In this document: positions 14,238 to 22,913 of the stretch, piece after piece
Numbering within the stretch: position 1 is the stretch's first letter
How the letters are laid out: each line of letters starts with the position of its first letter
Source of the DNA: a virus
Length of the DNA stretch: 28,036 nt
Virus record (IMG/VR): IMGVR_UViG_3300032217_000553
Coordinates: 1-28,036 of that record
Strand: one strand, 5' to 3'
Notes under the pieces: model-generated
Told to the model about the DNA's origin: nothing
What the model saw: the letters and a program-made list of their open reading frames with translations, nothing else
Database searches by the model: none
Made by a program: the position numbers and the translations under genes

Positions 14238-14453
14238 CTAAACTCCCATCAACTTCATCAACAACGTCAAAACAAAAGGCACAATACCTGTAATCCCCAC
14301 AAGCACCCAACGAAACTGTTCAAGTATTCTCAAACGTTTCTCATGATCACCAATGTTGCGTTCAGTCCAGGTCACATGATTAGGCAAACGCTCATTCAAG
14401 ATAGTCACCTGGCGTGTCAGTTCAACAGCCCATTGAGGGATTTGCTCATCCAT
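14238..14453 (-). CDS. XhlA-like coiled-coil membrane protein
   Basis: This 71-residue protein has a helical N-terminal half, LTRQVTILNERLPNHVTWTE, then GDHEKRLRILEQF. It ends with one membrane span, WVLVGITGIVPFVLTLLMKL. The order of coiled coil then C-terminal anchor is that of XhlA-type lysis proteins, so it may assist the holin, or it could be a tail-associated membrane protein. The ATG at 14451-14453 overlaps the preceding TAA by one base. Confidence 0.6.
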   Translation of the reverse strand: MDEQIPQWAVELTRQVTILNERLPNHVTWTERNIGDHEKRLRILEQFRWVLVGITGIVPFVLTLLMKLMGV

Positions 14454-15064
14454 TATGAACTAACCATCGCAATCACAACTTCAATGTTTGTCGCAGCTAA
14501 GTTGCCACCAGAACCTTGATAACCCCTCACAAAAATAGTTTGCCCAGCCGTCAACGGTTTTACAGCATGCATAGTGTAAGTCTGAAAACTTGAAGCACTA
14601 GCGTTGTATCTGGCCTGTGAAGGCCTTGAACCGATATAGATTGTGTTAACGCGTTCACCCGTGCTGTTTGTTGCATAACTGACCGCATAACTTACCGAGT
14701 AAATACCCGCTTTTGAACAAGTAAAAACACCACTCGAATTTGTGATTGTTCCAAAACTTCGATTGTCAACATCTGACACAGTCAAAACAGTATCCGTTGC
14801 ACTTGTCAAAGTTTGGCTTGCAGAAGTAGCAACAACATAAGGCATAGCCCCAGCCATAGGCGACCAAGTAGAACCGGTGTAATACTCAAAACGGTCAGAA
14901 GCAAGCTGATAAGACATCATGCCTTCAGTGGGCGAAGGAATGGCAGTAGTTCGTGCAGCATCTGTAGCAAAAACCATTGCAGACTGATCAACCAATGCGT
15001 CAAGGTCAGCAGCACCCAACTTGTCGCCTGCCGCCCAAACTTTTCTACCCTGCCAAGATGCCAT
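14453..15064 (-). CDS. Tail-associated protein with C1q-like C-terminal domain
   Basis: This 203-residue protein has an N-terminal part (MASWQGRKVWAAGDKLGAAD, then SPTEGMMSYQLASDRFEYYT) that follows the short tail proteins of actinophages which anchor receptor-binding domains. The C-terminal about 130 residues (GVFTCSKAGIYSVSYAVSYA, then LTAGQTIFVRGYQGSGGNLA) have the strand spacing of a C1q/TNF-like jelly roll, common in trimeric receptor-binding proteins. It likely contributes to host attachment. The ATG is at 15062-15064. Confidence 0.7.
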   Translation of the reverse strand: MASWQGRKVWAAGDKLGAADLDALVDQSAMVFATDAARTTAIPSPTEGMMSYQLASDRFEYYTGSTWSPMAGAMPYVVATSASQTLTSATDTVLTVSDVDNRSFGTITNSSGVFTCSKAGIYSVSYAVSYATNSTGERVNTIYIGSRPSQARYNASASSFQTYTMHAVKPLTAGQTIFVRGYQGSGGNLAATNIEVVIAMVSS

Positions 15065-15084
15065 GTGTCTAGTTTACCTGTTCG

Positions 15085-16815
15085 TTAGTAAGTCAAAATG
15101 TTGCTGTCAAGAACCCCAAAAAAGTCGGAATCCAATGTGAACACTTGATTAGTTGCTAGTTGCAAATTGAACGTAATGTCATGCCTATCAATACCAATGT
15201 TTTGACTCACCCCAATAATGGTGTGCAACTTCACCAGGGCAGACCCAATTTTAGAAGGCGTGTAAGTGATGTTCAAAGCGTCATGAATGTCCAAGGCCAG
15301 CAAACTATTTTGTTGCGCCAAAGTCAGAGCATCCAAGTTGATTGTCACAGACTCAAAACGGTATTCTGGTTGCGCATAAGAAGCAACATACAAGTTGATT
15401 ATCTTTTGAGCTTCAACATCTGAAGCAGCATAACTATCAGCGGAATAAGCGTAAATGCCATAAGCATCAATAGAAGTTTGGTCAAGTTGATTCAACGTGT
15501 TAGTTGCACCAACACGAGTCACAGAACCCTTATTAGTCAATAACTCTGATCCATAAATAATGTTCAAGTTTTGGTATTGAATACCTGACCCAGTATCACT
15601 AATAGATACTGTGGTTGGTGTATCAGTGTTAGGCCAAATAACTCGAGCAGAGCTTGCAGACCGGCCTTGCAAAGCAGCCCAAGAATAATAGATTGTGTAA
15701 CCACTGCCATACGCTGTTGCAAAATCACCATCAAAATAATCGTTCAAACTTGTGCCAGCCGTAATCATAAAGCCATCAACTTGCACACTGGCAGTTGACG
15801 ATAGTGACATATAAATACCATCAACAATGTCACTGGAACTAACCGTCACATTCATACGCACCCAACCAGAAGCGGCAGCAATCGTTTGCACATTTTGTTG
15901 CGTTGTTCCCGAAGCCACCCCACCGTTAGACATCCAACCCGTCAAAGTGACAGTCAACGAACCAGAAGCAACCTTGACATAAGTGCTAAGAACATAGCTT
16001 TGACCTGTGAAGTATTTGCCCGAATCGGTTTCAGAATAAGAACCAGCATAATAGCCAGCGAAATAAATACCTGTCGCACCATAAGCAGAACCAAAATAAC
16101 CACCAGGTGAAACTTGTGTCATGTTAGTCCAGTTAGTTGTCCCAAATTCAAAACTAGGATTCAACGCCATGTTCACATAAACATCACCAACAATTTCAGC
16201 TGTCGGCAACTGTCGCTGATCCTTATATTGCAACACCCCTTGAGCGTCACCATAAAGTTCACCAAAATCTGTTGCAGCAACCGAATTCAAATAATCTAAA
16301 GCATTAGTACCTTCACTAATAGAAGTTGATTGACAATTGATAACACCCTGCTGAATCTTCCTTGCACTGTAATTGATACCAACAGATGGTTGCGCCAACA
16401 CATAAGCAATCTGTTCACCAGCAAGCAACGGTGGCACACTAATAGCAGGTAAAGTTTTAGCGGCAATAGTCCCCAACAAATCAGAACCTGTGATTGTTGC
16501 GGTTGCGTCACCGCCAGGTTGATAATCAAAACTCCAGTCAGTTATGAAACCTTGAAACTGCACAACACCATTAATTGTGATTTTGATTGCACCAGCAGGT
16601 TTCACTTCACTTGAAAACGTGCCAGAATATTGTGGGTCAAAAGCTCGTGTGTTGTTATCCAAAACAACGTTGATTGATCCTGCTTGGTAAACGTCAAGGT
16701 CACGAGATTTGCCTCGCCCAAAATCTATGCTACGAACATAAGCACTAATGTTTTGATAAACGTATAAACCACTAGATTTGCTGAAAGCAAACTCAACAAG
16801 ACGTGTCGTTGTCAT
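15085..16815 (-). CDS. Baseplate/minor tail protein with carbohydrate-binding-like insert
   Basis: This 576-residue protein sits directly after the tape measure, as distal-tail or hub proteins do. The first about 200 residues (YVRSIDFGRGKSRDLDVYQA, then GVVQFQGFITDWSFDYQP) are the tail-hub-type part. From about 210 to 370 comes an insert starting MALNPSFEFGTTNWT and containing SGWVRMNVTVSSSD and VQVDGFMITAG, the signature of a CBM-like jelly roll that binds sugars. The C-terminal part (about 390-576) returns to tail-type sequence. It likely contacts host surface glycans. The ATG at 16813-16815 overlaps the TGA before it. Confidence 0.75.
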   Translation of the reverse strand: MTTTRLVEFAFSKSSGLYVYQNISAYVRSIDFGRGKSRDLDVYQAGSINVVLDNNTRAFDPQYSGTFSSEVKPAGAIKITINGVVQFQGFITDWSFDYQPGGDATATITGSDLLGTIAAKTLPAISVPPLLAGEQIAYVLAQPSVGINYSARKIQQGVINCQSTSISEGTNALDYLNSVAATDFGELYGDAQGVLQYKDQRQLPTAEIVGDVYVNMALNPSFEFGTTNWTNMTQVSPGGYFGSAYGATGIYFAGYYAGSYSETDSGKYFTGQSYVLSTYVKVASGSLTVTLTGWMSNGGVASGTTQQNVQTIAAASGWVRMNVTVSSSDIVDGIYMSLSSTASVQVDGFMITAGTSLNDYFDGDFATAYGSGYTIYYSWAALQGRSASSARVIWPNTDTPTTVSISDTGSGIQYQNLNIIYGSELLTNKGSVTRVGATNTLNQLDQTSIDAYGIYAYSADSYAASDVEAQKIINLYVASYAQPEYRFESVTINLDALTLAQQNSLLALDIHDALNITYTPSKIGSALVKLHTIIGVSQNIGIDRHDITFNLQLATNQVFTLDSDFFGVLDSNILTY

Positions 16816-18035
16816 TGAATTATGTTGGCGAAACTAACGCCATTCTTTCTTGAATACTTTTTGAGTTCAGCAACAATTGCTTTGCCAATGTCTTGGCCAT
16901 TAGCACCTAAACCCGCCGAAACATTGACATTATTAATAATTGTTGTTCGACCATTTTGCGGATTTCCAGTAACTGAACCTCCGACTCCCCCACCACCAGA
17001 AGATAAATTTAATCCTGCTCCTGGATGTCCTTTAATGGCACCCATGGAAGGTGTCAAAGATTCCCCATTAATATTTGCAAGAAATTGACCGGCACCACCA
17101 ACAAAATTAGTAATTCCACTTGCCAATCCAGTAAGAAATCCAGCCACATTTAAAAAACCTTGAACGCCCGATTGCGTTTTTGGGTCAAAAGCTGCAAAAA
17201 AAGTATCAACACCTTTGACAGCACTACTCATGGAGTCACCTATATTTTTAATAGCTTTGCCTGCGTCGGTCTTAGGGTCACTCATCTGATCTACAAAGGC
17301 AGATAACTGATCGAATGAGCCACCAGGCTTCAGCAACTTACCAATAAAGTCTGTGAGCTTAGGCAAAATCAAAGCACCCAACTTTTCTTTCATGTTATCC
17401 ATAGCCACATTAAACTTGTCAAAAGGTGTTGCCTTAATCAGTGCTTGTCCTGCCGCTTCTTTACCCAAAGCAGCCAACATTGTCCGCGCCAAATCCGTTT
17501 TCTGTGCAACCGTTTTAGCAGCCCCATGCACAGCAATAAACTTTGCTTCAGTTTTGGCCAACTCAGGGAACATCTTTTTGAGTGCAACTGTATTACCTGC
17601 ATAGGCTTTTGCAACAGCCTTAGAAGTAGTTTCCAAAGGCTTACCCGACATGGCAGAAGCATCCAAAGCAATCTGCAACAACTTTTGTGCTTTAGAAGTA
17701 GAACCCGAGACACGAGCCAACCCAGCCAAAGCAGGTCTCAAATTATCATCTATAATGCCAACCTGATTTGACAAGGTTTGAATGAAAGCCTCATTAGCTT
17801 TCATACCGGCTTCAGTTGTTTTAGTAGTCCGCTTCAAAGTGGCGTTCATCAAATCTTGCGACACTTTGTCGGTCTGAGCCATCTTCGCAAACTCAAAACC
17901 CAAAGAACCAATCTTGAACAAAGCAGCACCAACGCCCAAACCAGCAATAGCCTTCTTCAAACCAGCAATACCCTTATTAGCTTGCTTGAAACCTTTAGGG
18001 TTATACTCCGTGATAACGGGCAGTTTAATTGGCAT
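16812..18035 (-). CDS. Tape measure protein (short)
   Basis: This 407-residue helix-rich protein is rich in Ala, Lys and Gly, with hydrophobic stretches (IAGLGVGAALFKIGSLGF and FLNVAGFLTGLASGITNFVG) as in tape measures. It ends with a Gly-rich linker and a NGQDIGKAIVAELKKYSRKN tail. It is short: at about 0.15 nm per residue it predicts a tail near 60 nm, at the low end for siphoviruses. Position after the chaperone pair supports the call. The ATG at 18033-18035 overlaps the preceding stop. Confidence 0.8.
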   Translation of the reverse strand: MPIKLPVITEYNPKGFKQANKGIAGLKKAIAGLGVGAALFKIGSLGFEFAKMAQTDKVSQDLMNATLKRTTKTTEAGMKANEAFIQTLSNQVGIIDDNLRPALAGLARVSGSTSKAQKLLQIALDASAMSGKPLETTSKAVAKAYAGNTVALKKMFPELAKTEAKFIAVHGAAKTVAQKTDLARTMLAALGKEAAGQALIKATPFDKFNVAMDNMKEKLGALILPKLTDFIGKLLKPGGSFDQLSAFVDQMSDPKTDAGKAIKNIGDSMSSAVKGVDTFFAAFDPKTQSGVQGFLNVAGFLTGLASGITNFVGGAGQFLANINGESLTPSMGAIKGHPGAGLNLSSGGGGVGGSVTGNPQNGRTTIINNVNVSAGLGANGQDIGKAIVAELKKYSRKNGVSFANIIQ

Positions 18036-18607
18036 TAGATAACCCTCAACTTCTGATTAATTCTCGACGCATAACTTTCAATAATTTTGATTGTCACAGC
18101 AGTAATTTGCGGATAATTGTTTTTAACAGTGGCAAAAGCGTAACGCCCAGGTTTACCCCCCAAACCACGAGTAAAGGCAGCACCCTGACCATTCTGAGTA
18201 GTGCGCCTAATGTTGCCATACTGATCAGTCCAAGACCTTGATGTAGCGGCAGGTTTGCGCCGATTGATACCAGCCAATTCTGCATAATCAAAACCAAGCC
18301 CCTTTTTACCTGTCACAACAATTGAAATAAGGGGCTGATATTGTCGGCCTCGAATAGCGGCACCGGGCGTAAAAGATACACGAGTTTTCACAACATCCCA
18401 CCTAGACCGCCCGTTATGAATCATGCCAGATAAAGGAGCTATCGAAGGCACAGACAACTGAATTTTATTGGCAACAGGTTTAATGCCTGCAGCCAAATCT
18501 TTCTTCAATTCTTTGACCAAATTTTTATCGGCTGATTTTAGGATTTTGGCTGTTTCAATTAACCCATCAACTTTTAGGGGTTTGAGAGTAAGAATGTCAG
18601 TAGCCAT
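18035..18607 (-). CDS. HK97-gp10-like tail completion protein (tentative)
   Basis: This 190-residue basic protein begins with a helical segment (LIETAKILKSADKNLVKELK) and continues into a strand-rich, Arg/Gly-rich half (FTPGAAIRGRQYQPLISIVV, GGKPGRYAFATVKNNYPQIT). The layout, with helix 1 leading to a beta core, is that of gp10-like tail completion or minor tail proteins. It is out of the usual order, lying between the chaperones and the tape measure rather than beside the adaptor. The function is therefore tentative. The ATG is at 18605-18607. Confidence 0.5.
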   Translation of the reverse strand: MATDILTLKPLKVDGLIETAKILKSADKNLVKELKKDLAAGIKPVANKIQLSVPSIAPLSGMIHNGRSRWDVVKTRVSFTPGAAIRGRQYQPLISIVVTGKKGLGFDYAELAGINRRKPAATSRSWTDQYGNIRRTTQNGQGAAFTRGLGGKPGRYAFATVKNNYPQITAVTIKIIESYASRINQKLRVI

Positions 18608-18623
18608 AAGCCAAGTTTACCGT

Positions 18624-19006
18624 TCAAGAGTTATGTGATTTGAGAACCATGCTCATTGTGTAAAGCATCCGGTCAGACTCCTGCAACAACACACTAGGTG
18701 CAATACCTGTGGCAACCGCTAAAGAAGCAACGAACCAATGGTGGCTAGAGTCGCCTAAGCCAACAAATCTTTTGGGTCATTGAAGCTCACACTTTTCAAA
18801 GTCAGTTTCCATTCATCCCAAGTCAAAGCAGTTGACTTATTACGAACCGAAGCAGCAAAAGCCAGGTAAGCCATATGTGTAAAAAGTTCAATGCGATCAA
18901 TAGGCACAGCAAACTTTTCTTCAAAATCAATAATGTCGGAGGCTTGAACTGTGATATCTGTCACAGAACCATTAAGAAAGCTAACCTTTAGGCTTGCTTC
19001 ATCCAT
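18624..19006 (-). CDS. Tail assembly chaperone GT, made by -1 frameshift
   Basis: This is the long product (about 127 residues) made when ribosomes slip back one base at CCCAAAA. It shares 79 residues with the short chaperone, then continues RFVGLGDSSHHWFVASLAVA and TGIAPSVLLQESDRMLYTMS to a TGA at 18624-18626. The extension is a helical domain like those of actinophage GT proteins. G and GT together coat the tape measure during tail assembly. Coordinates are for the joined reading; the shift occurs at 18770-18776. Confidence 0.85.
18755..19006 (-). CDS. Tail assembly chaperone G
   Basis: This is the short tail assembly chaperone, 83 residues from the ATG at 19004-19006, overlapping the major tail protein stop. 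It has the acidic, helical style of the family (DIIDFEEKFAVPIDRIELFT, then TALTWDEWKLTLKSV) and ends NDPKDLLA at TAG 18755-18757. An upstream ATG at 19045 is in frame but lies inside the tail protein gene, so I reject it. Position between the major tail protein and the tape measure is diagnostic. Confidence 0.85.
   Translation of the reverse strand: MDEASLKVSFLNGSVTDITVQASDIIDFEEKFAVPIDRIELFTHMAYLAFAASVRNKSTALTWDEWKLTLKSVSFNDPKDLLA
18770..18776 (-). other. Programmed -1 frameshift slippery site CCCAAAA
   Basis: On the minus strand the codons GAC CCA AAA GAT contain C-CCA-AAA, a classic X-XXY-YYZ heptamer. Slipping by -1 leads straight into an open frame of 48 codons, while the zero frame stops four codons later. 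This is how phages make the GT chaperone at a few percent of G. Confidence 0.88.
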
Positions 19007-19413
19007 TAGACGGTTGCCCTCGTGACTGCACCCGTTACAGGCCATGTAATTGAGAAAGTTGCCAGGTCACCAACAGAAGCCGAAATAGGCATGTATTGAG
19101 TGACAAGAGCAGTGCCTGAATAAGAAGGGTTAGTCACTGACACGGCCGTTGAAGTTGGTGTGATAGTGAACGCAACAGCAGAACCCAACAATGGGAAGAA
19201 CTGTGAATCAATGCTGGCAGCAGCAAAGTCTTGGTTGAACTGCAAGTTAAGTGAACCATTTTTTAGTCCACCAATACGGGTGCGGTATGTTGCACCAAAA
19301 GCAGTTGTTTCAACTTCGTCAGCCTCAAGGCTCAACTCAGCTTGGGTTAGGTTCGCTGAAACGTTAGTTGTTCCAATCGTAACCTTGTAATCTGTGGCAA
19401 CAAAAATAGCCAT
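19006..19413 (-). CDS. Major tail protein
   Basis: This 135-residue beta-rich protein has the pattern YKVTIGTTNVSANLTQAELS, ELEADEVETTAFG-like segment, TRIGGLKNGSLNLQFNQDF and LATFSITWPVTGAV. The alternating strands with a TTAFG-TRIGGL centre are characteristic of small siphovirus tail-tube proteins. It polymerises into the tail tube. Its place before the chaperones supports it. The ATG at 19411-19413 has AAAGG upstream. Confidence 0.85.
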   Translation of the reverse strand: MAIFVATDYKVTIGTTNVSANLTQAELSLEADEVETTAFGATYRTRIGGLKNGSLNLQFNQDFAAASIDSQFFPLLGSAVAFTITPTSTAVSVTNPSYSGTALVTQYMPISASVGDLATFSITWPVTGAVTRATV

Positions 19414-19425
19414 AAGTAAAGCCTT

Positions 19426-19833
19426 TCAACTAGCAAAAACAGTGGCAGTGAAGTCTGCTGATAAATAGTTTACTTCACCAATAGACACAACATTTAGACC
19501 AGTCATGTCGGTCACACGAACATCAAAAGCAGCACCCGACAAAGTTTTGTCAGACTCAACAGCAAGCTTGATTGATTTGCTTCCGGTACTTGCAACATAC
19601 TCATCAAGAGTCAACTGTGCTGTGCGATCAGACTGGCGACCAACAATAACAGTGATTGTGAACTCGAAACGTTGCGCCCCTCGGTGCATAGCCAAATCAT
19701 AACTAATCGAATTGAGGGCAACAACAGCCATAGGTGGTTGCGGTGCGTCAGGAATATTTGGGCTTGTTCGCAAGTTTGGGATTGTTGCCAGGTTAGTTGT
19801 CAACCCTGTTCTGATCGCTGAAAGACTAGCCAT
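19426..19833 (-). CDS. Tail terminator-like protein
   Basis: This 135-residue protein begins with a helix (LSAIRTGLTTNLATIPNLRT), then strands (PPMAVVALNSISYDLAMHRG, RFEFTITVIVGRQSDRTAQL, VRVTDMTGLNVVSIGEVNYL), with a helix at LDEYVASTGSKS. That alpha-beta plan and the position just before the major tail protein fit a tail terminator that caps the tube and joins the neck. The ATG at 19831-19833 overlaps the adaptor stop by one base. Confidence 0.7.
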   Translation of the reverse strand: MASLSAIRTGLTTNLATIPNLRTSPNIPDAPQPPMAVVALNSISYDLAMHRGAQRFEFTITVIVGRQSDRTAQLTLDEYVASTGSKSIKLAVESDKTLSGAAFDVRVTDMTGLNVVSIGEVNYLSADFTATVFAS

Positions 19834-20420
19834 TAGGCAACAGACCTAACCATCCTGTAAACGTCGAGCAACTGTGTGACATCGCCATCCAAATACTTTG
19901 ACGTTATACGCATAACGCCCATGTCACCGTAACCAGCCACACCCATAGGTGATTCATTACGTTTAAATAACCGGCTTGCTTGAATGATGGTGGCTTGAGT
20001 CACACTAGCAGGCACAGCAGACCAACCAAAAACACCCGTTACACGAATCAAAGCTTGTTGCCCGTTTATAGGCCATACACGCCCAATAGCACGAATACGA
20101 GTTGACGGCCAATACTTGCCATCCACAAAACCATTCAAAGGTTCAAGTTGGTAACCAGAAGTCCAAACAGTATCAATACCCGAAATAGAACTCGAAGCCG
20201 TTTTCAGTTCAGTCAAAGAAACCAAATCATCAATCTGCACAACCTCAGAATCATCTGCCGCATACAACCGCACTGCTGTTGCTGTTCCAAAAGTTCGCCC
20301 ACAATAACCCTCAACCATTTCTGAGGCAGCGTTGATAGCGTCTTGAACAGCCAAATCATCAATGTTGTCTGTAAGTCGCAAAGCGTTTTTGACTTGAGCC
20401 AAAGTTGCATAAGTAGTCAT
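19833..20420 (-). CDS. Head-tail adaptor (HK97 gp6-like connector)
   Basis: This 195-residue protein begins TTYATLAQVKNALRLTDNID and AINAASEMVEGYCGRTF, the helical opening of gp6-like head-tail connectors, followed by a strand section (VQIDDLVSLTELKTASS, RIRAIGRVWPINGQQALIRV) and a helical end (TQATIIQASRLFKRNE). These proteins sit below the portal. The ATG is at 20418-20420, after the glycosyltransferase gene. Confidence 0.8.
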   Translation of the reverse strand: MTTYATLAQVKNALRLTDNIDDLAVQDAINAASEMVEGYCGRTFGTATAVRLYAADDSEVVQIDDLVSLTELKTASSSISGIDTVWTSGYQLEPLNGFVDGKYWPSTRIRAIGRVWPINGQQALIRVTGVFGWSAVPASVTQATIIQASRLFKRNESPMGVAGYGDMGVMRITSKYLDGDVTQLLDVYRMVRSVA

Positions 20421-20444
20421 AAACCTAAGTTTACCGTTTCCAAG

Positions 20445-21644
20445 TTATCCGAGCAGTTTCTGAATAAGCGGTTGCCAATAAGTCCTAAAAACTGTTTCCG
20501 CTGAATACTGTGCAACCCAATCCAAAGTGTTTTGAGTATTCTGACCACGATTCTTATACGCCAATTTCAACGCATCAACAATGCCAGGCACACTCGGAAT
20601 CTGAAACCAAGAATCCTGCAAAGCATCCCACAAAGGTTGCCCATCCACAAGAAACGATTGAGGCCCTGCAAGCTCGGCAGAAGCAGCAAAGTTTGAAGTG
20701 ATGACCGGCACACCACAAGCCTGAAACTCGATTGTTGCTAACCCAAAACCTTCACCCAAACTTATTGTCAAACCAATATCACAAGCCGAATAAATACCAG
20801 CCAACACTTCTTGAGAATAGCCGTAACGGTATTCAACAGGATCAACAAACATAATCTGTTTCTCATTTATGCCACACGCTTGAGCCAAATTCAGCAAGTT
20901 GATACCACCAGCCAACCCAAACGGATCAGCATGCACATACAACACAGCATCAGAATGTTCTAACGCAAAAATACTGAACGCCATAAACGCTTCACCAAAA
21001 GCTTTCCGGTTAGGCATCACACCTTTATTAGCTGCATTTATACCCACCACAAAAGCGTCATCAGATATTTTCATCCATTCACGATTAGGCAGGCCTTCAA
21101 TCAAAGGAGTCGGTTTAAACACCGGTTCAAAAGCGTGCGGTGCGTATTCGCAATCAATGCCCAAACGCCTAATTTCATCTTGACCAAAACGACTCATAGC
21201 AATAGGAGTGACGTTATCTTTCTTCAACCAGGCAGCAACTTTTGGTGGAACAGGGCTGTGATCAATGGGAGTCCATGAAGCAATCGGAAACCTATCCCAA
21301 GCCTTGTTTTTAAAAACCCATGAATCATAAAGGCTAATAAATACTGATTTTTGTTTGGGATGTTTGGCAGTCCACCGTGAATGATGAATGGGTGCAATGT
21401 CGTTTGAGTAAACTTCAAAGCCTCGTTGAAAGATTGGGACAACCCCGAAACCTGAATCCCAAGAGCTTGGCAGTTCATTGCCGTAATTGCTGATAATCGC
21501 CACGTCAAGACCTTCACGTTTCAATCTTGCTGTGACTTGAGCGGTTTGTGTTCCGTAGCCTGTGGGGGCTTGTGGTGAGTTGCTATACCAAGTTATTGTG
21601 CCTTTAGGTAAAGACGTTTTTGCAGGGTTGCCTGATTTGCCCAT
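20445..21644 (-). CDS. Glycosyltransferase (GT4-like) in the head module
   Basis: This 399-residue protein has a nucleotide-sugar glycosyltransferase plan: an N-terminal Rossmann half starting ITWYSNSPQAPTGYGTQTA, and a C-terminal half with the sugar-nucleotide loop LGEGFGLATIEFQACGVPVI (E-x7-E-like) that is typical of GT-B family 4 enzymes. It could glycosylate a head or tail protein, or alter host wall glycans. It is unusual to find it between the capsid and connector genes. The ATG at 21642-21644 has GAGGG upstream, and a terminator precedes it, so it may be expressed by read-through. Confidence 0.85.
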   Translation of the reverse strand: MGKSGNPAKTSLPKGTITWYSNSPQAPTGYGTQTAQVTARLKREGLDVAIISNYGNELPSSWDSGFGVVPIFQRGFEVYSNDIAPIHHSRWTAKHPKQKSVFISLYDSWVFKNKAWDRFPIASWTPIDHSPVPPKVAAWLKKDNVTPIAMSRFGQDEIRRLGIDCEYAPHAFEPVFKPTPLIEGLPNREWMKISDDAFVVGINAANKGVMPNRKAFGEAFMAFSIFALEHSDAVLYVHADPFGLAGGINLLNLAQACGINEKQIMFVDPVEYRYGYSQEVLAGIYSACDIGLTISLGEGFGLATIEFQACGVPVITSNFAASAELAGPQSFLVDGQPLWDALQDSWFQIPSVPGIVDALKLAYKNRGQNTQNTLDWVAQYSAETVFRTYWQPLIQKLLG

Positions 21645-21669
21645 GATATCCCTCTCGTTTCTATAAGTA

Positions 21670-21702
21670 TAAAAGAAAACCCCCAGCCAAAGCCAGGGGT
21701 TT
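21670..21702 (-). terminator. Intrinsic terminator after the capsid gene
   Basis: On the minus strand AAACCCC (21702-21696) pairs with GGGGGTTT (down to about 21678) around a TGGCTTTGGCT loop region, followed by TTCTTTTAT. It is a GC-rich stem with a T-rich tail, 18 bases after the capsid stop. Confidence 0.8.
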
Positions 21703-21720
21703 CCAAGTTTGAATCTAGGT

Positions 21721-22878
21721 TTAGCTTGCGCCACCCTTAAACAATGCAACGTGTGCAGCATGAGTCAACTTACCATCAACACGCATCTGCACGCGGAAAG
21801 TAGTTGTGTCAGTGTTGAACGCGTAATCCATTGACGAATCAATCTTTAGGCCACCAGCAACACGAGCCTTGTAAGACTTCAAGTCACCGAAAGCAACAGA
21901 CAATGCACCAAGACCAACAGCAGCAACAGCAGGGTTCTCATACAAGTTGTAACCAAAGATGGTTGCAGGCTGTCCGATACCCTCGTTGAAAATGTAGTGT
22001 CCACCCGAGTCCTTGACCTTACGAATGGCAGCAATACCAGTTCGTGAAGCCATGAAGCCTAGACCTGCTGAGAGGCGTGCCTGACCATCAATCGAGTAAA
22101 CCAAGTTCACTAGATCTTCATAAGTCGGCGCACCAGCAACACCAGTTCCACCAGTTCCAGTGGTCGTTGCACCAGTGACGATACCGGTTGGTTCAACAGT
22201 TCCAGTTCCAGTTGTCAAACCAGTGTTGACAGCGAAACCAATTGAGTTACCAGCTTGTTCAGCAATCAAAGCTGAAATGTCGAAACCTGCGTCAGTGATC
22301 AACTCGTTAGCAACAGGTACAAGGAATGAATACTTGAACGCGCTTAGAGCGATTGAACTGAAGGTTGGCTCAGACTCAGCAATAGCCGTTCCAGCACCCT
22401 TGATTAGCGCGGTTGAACGTGCAGTCATAGTTGGGATGGTTAGGGTTTCACCTGAAGTGGTGTTGATAACGTCTGCAACCTGAAGCATTGGGCCAGCAAG
22501 ACGAGCAATCTGGAACACCTGGTCATAGAACGAAACCGGAACAGTGTTTGAAGATGGAACAAGAGTTCTCTTGTCAAATTCAAAACCACGACTTTCACCA
22601 CGAGCAATAGAACGCAAGATTGCGTTTGCATCCTGTGAAGGTGCAGCAACCTGAACGCCACGAGCAGCAGTTTCAGTAGCAACTGAACGCTCCTCATTTT
22701 TGCGAGCAATGTTGATTGAAGCATCACGAGAATCAATATCAGCCTCAAGACGCTCAATTTTGGTTAGATCTTCAACAGTCAGACCACGCTTTTCTGATTC
22801 TGCAGATTCGATAACATCACGAACCTGAGCAATCAGATTTAGCTTGGCTTCTTCCTGTGATTTTAGAAAGTCAGACAT
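21721..22878 (-). CDS. Major capsid protein, HK97 fold
   Basis: This 385-residue protein has an N-terminal helical, charged region (about 1-75: SQEEAKLNLIAQVRDVIESA, then TKIERLEADIDSRDASINIA) that acts as the delta domain scaffold in this family. The shell part follows (VPSSNTVPVSFYDQVFQIAR, TFSSIALSAFKYSFLVPVAN, FMASRTGIAAIRKVKDSGG) with the HK97-fold spacing, and it ends HAAHVALFKGGAS. The upstream protease would remove the scaffold. It has its own flanking terminators. The ATG at 22876-22878 has GAAAGGA upstream. Confidence 0.92.
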   Translation of the reverse strand: MSDFLKSQEEAKLNLIAQVRDVIESAESEKRGLTVEDLTKIERLEADIDSRDASINIARKNEERSVATETAARGVQVAAPSQDANAILRSIARGESRGFEFDKRTLVPSSNTVPVSFYDQVFQIARLAGPMLQVADVINTTSGETLTIPTMTARSTALIKGAGTAIAESEPTFSSIALSAFKYSFLVPVANELITDAGFDISALIAEQAGNSIGFAVNTGLTTGTGTVEPTGIVTGATTTGTGGTGVAGAPTYEDLVNLVYSIDGQARLSAGLGFMASRTGIAAIRKVKDSGGHYIFNEGIGQPATIFGYNLYENPAVAAVGLGALSVAFGDLKSYKARVAGGLKIDSSMDYAFNTDTTTFRVQMRVDGKLTHAAHVALFKGGAS

Positions 22879-22913
22879 GACAATCCTTTCAATTAGTTAG
22901 AAGGTTAATGGCC

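Noticed and set aside
19007-19045. Longer start for tail chaperone G at 19045
   Set aside because: It lies inside the major tail protein gene. The ATG at 19006 overlaps the stop as usual in this genome.
21645-21761. Longer start of the glycosyltransferase reaching into the capsid gene
   Set aside because: It would read through the terminator. The ATG at 21644 has GAGGG upstream and begins the recognised domain.
22160-22483. Plus-strand ORF opposite the capsid gene
   Set aside because: It is the complement of capsid codons, with a composition typical of antisense shadows.
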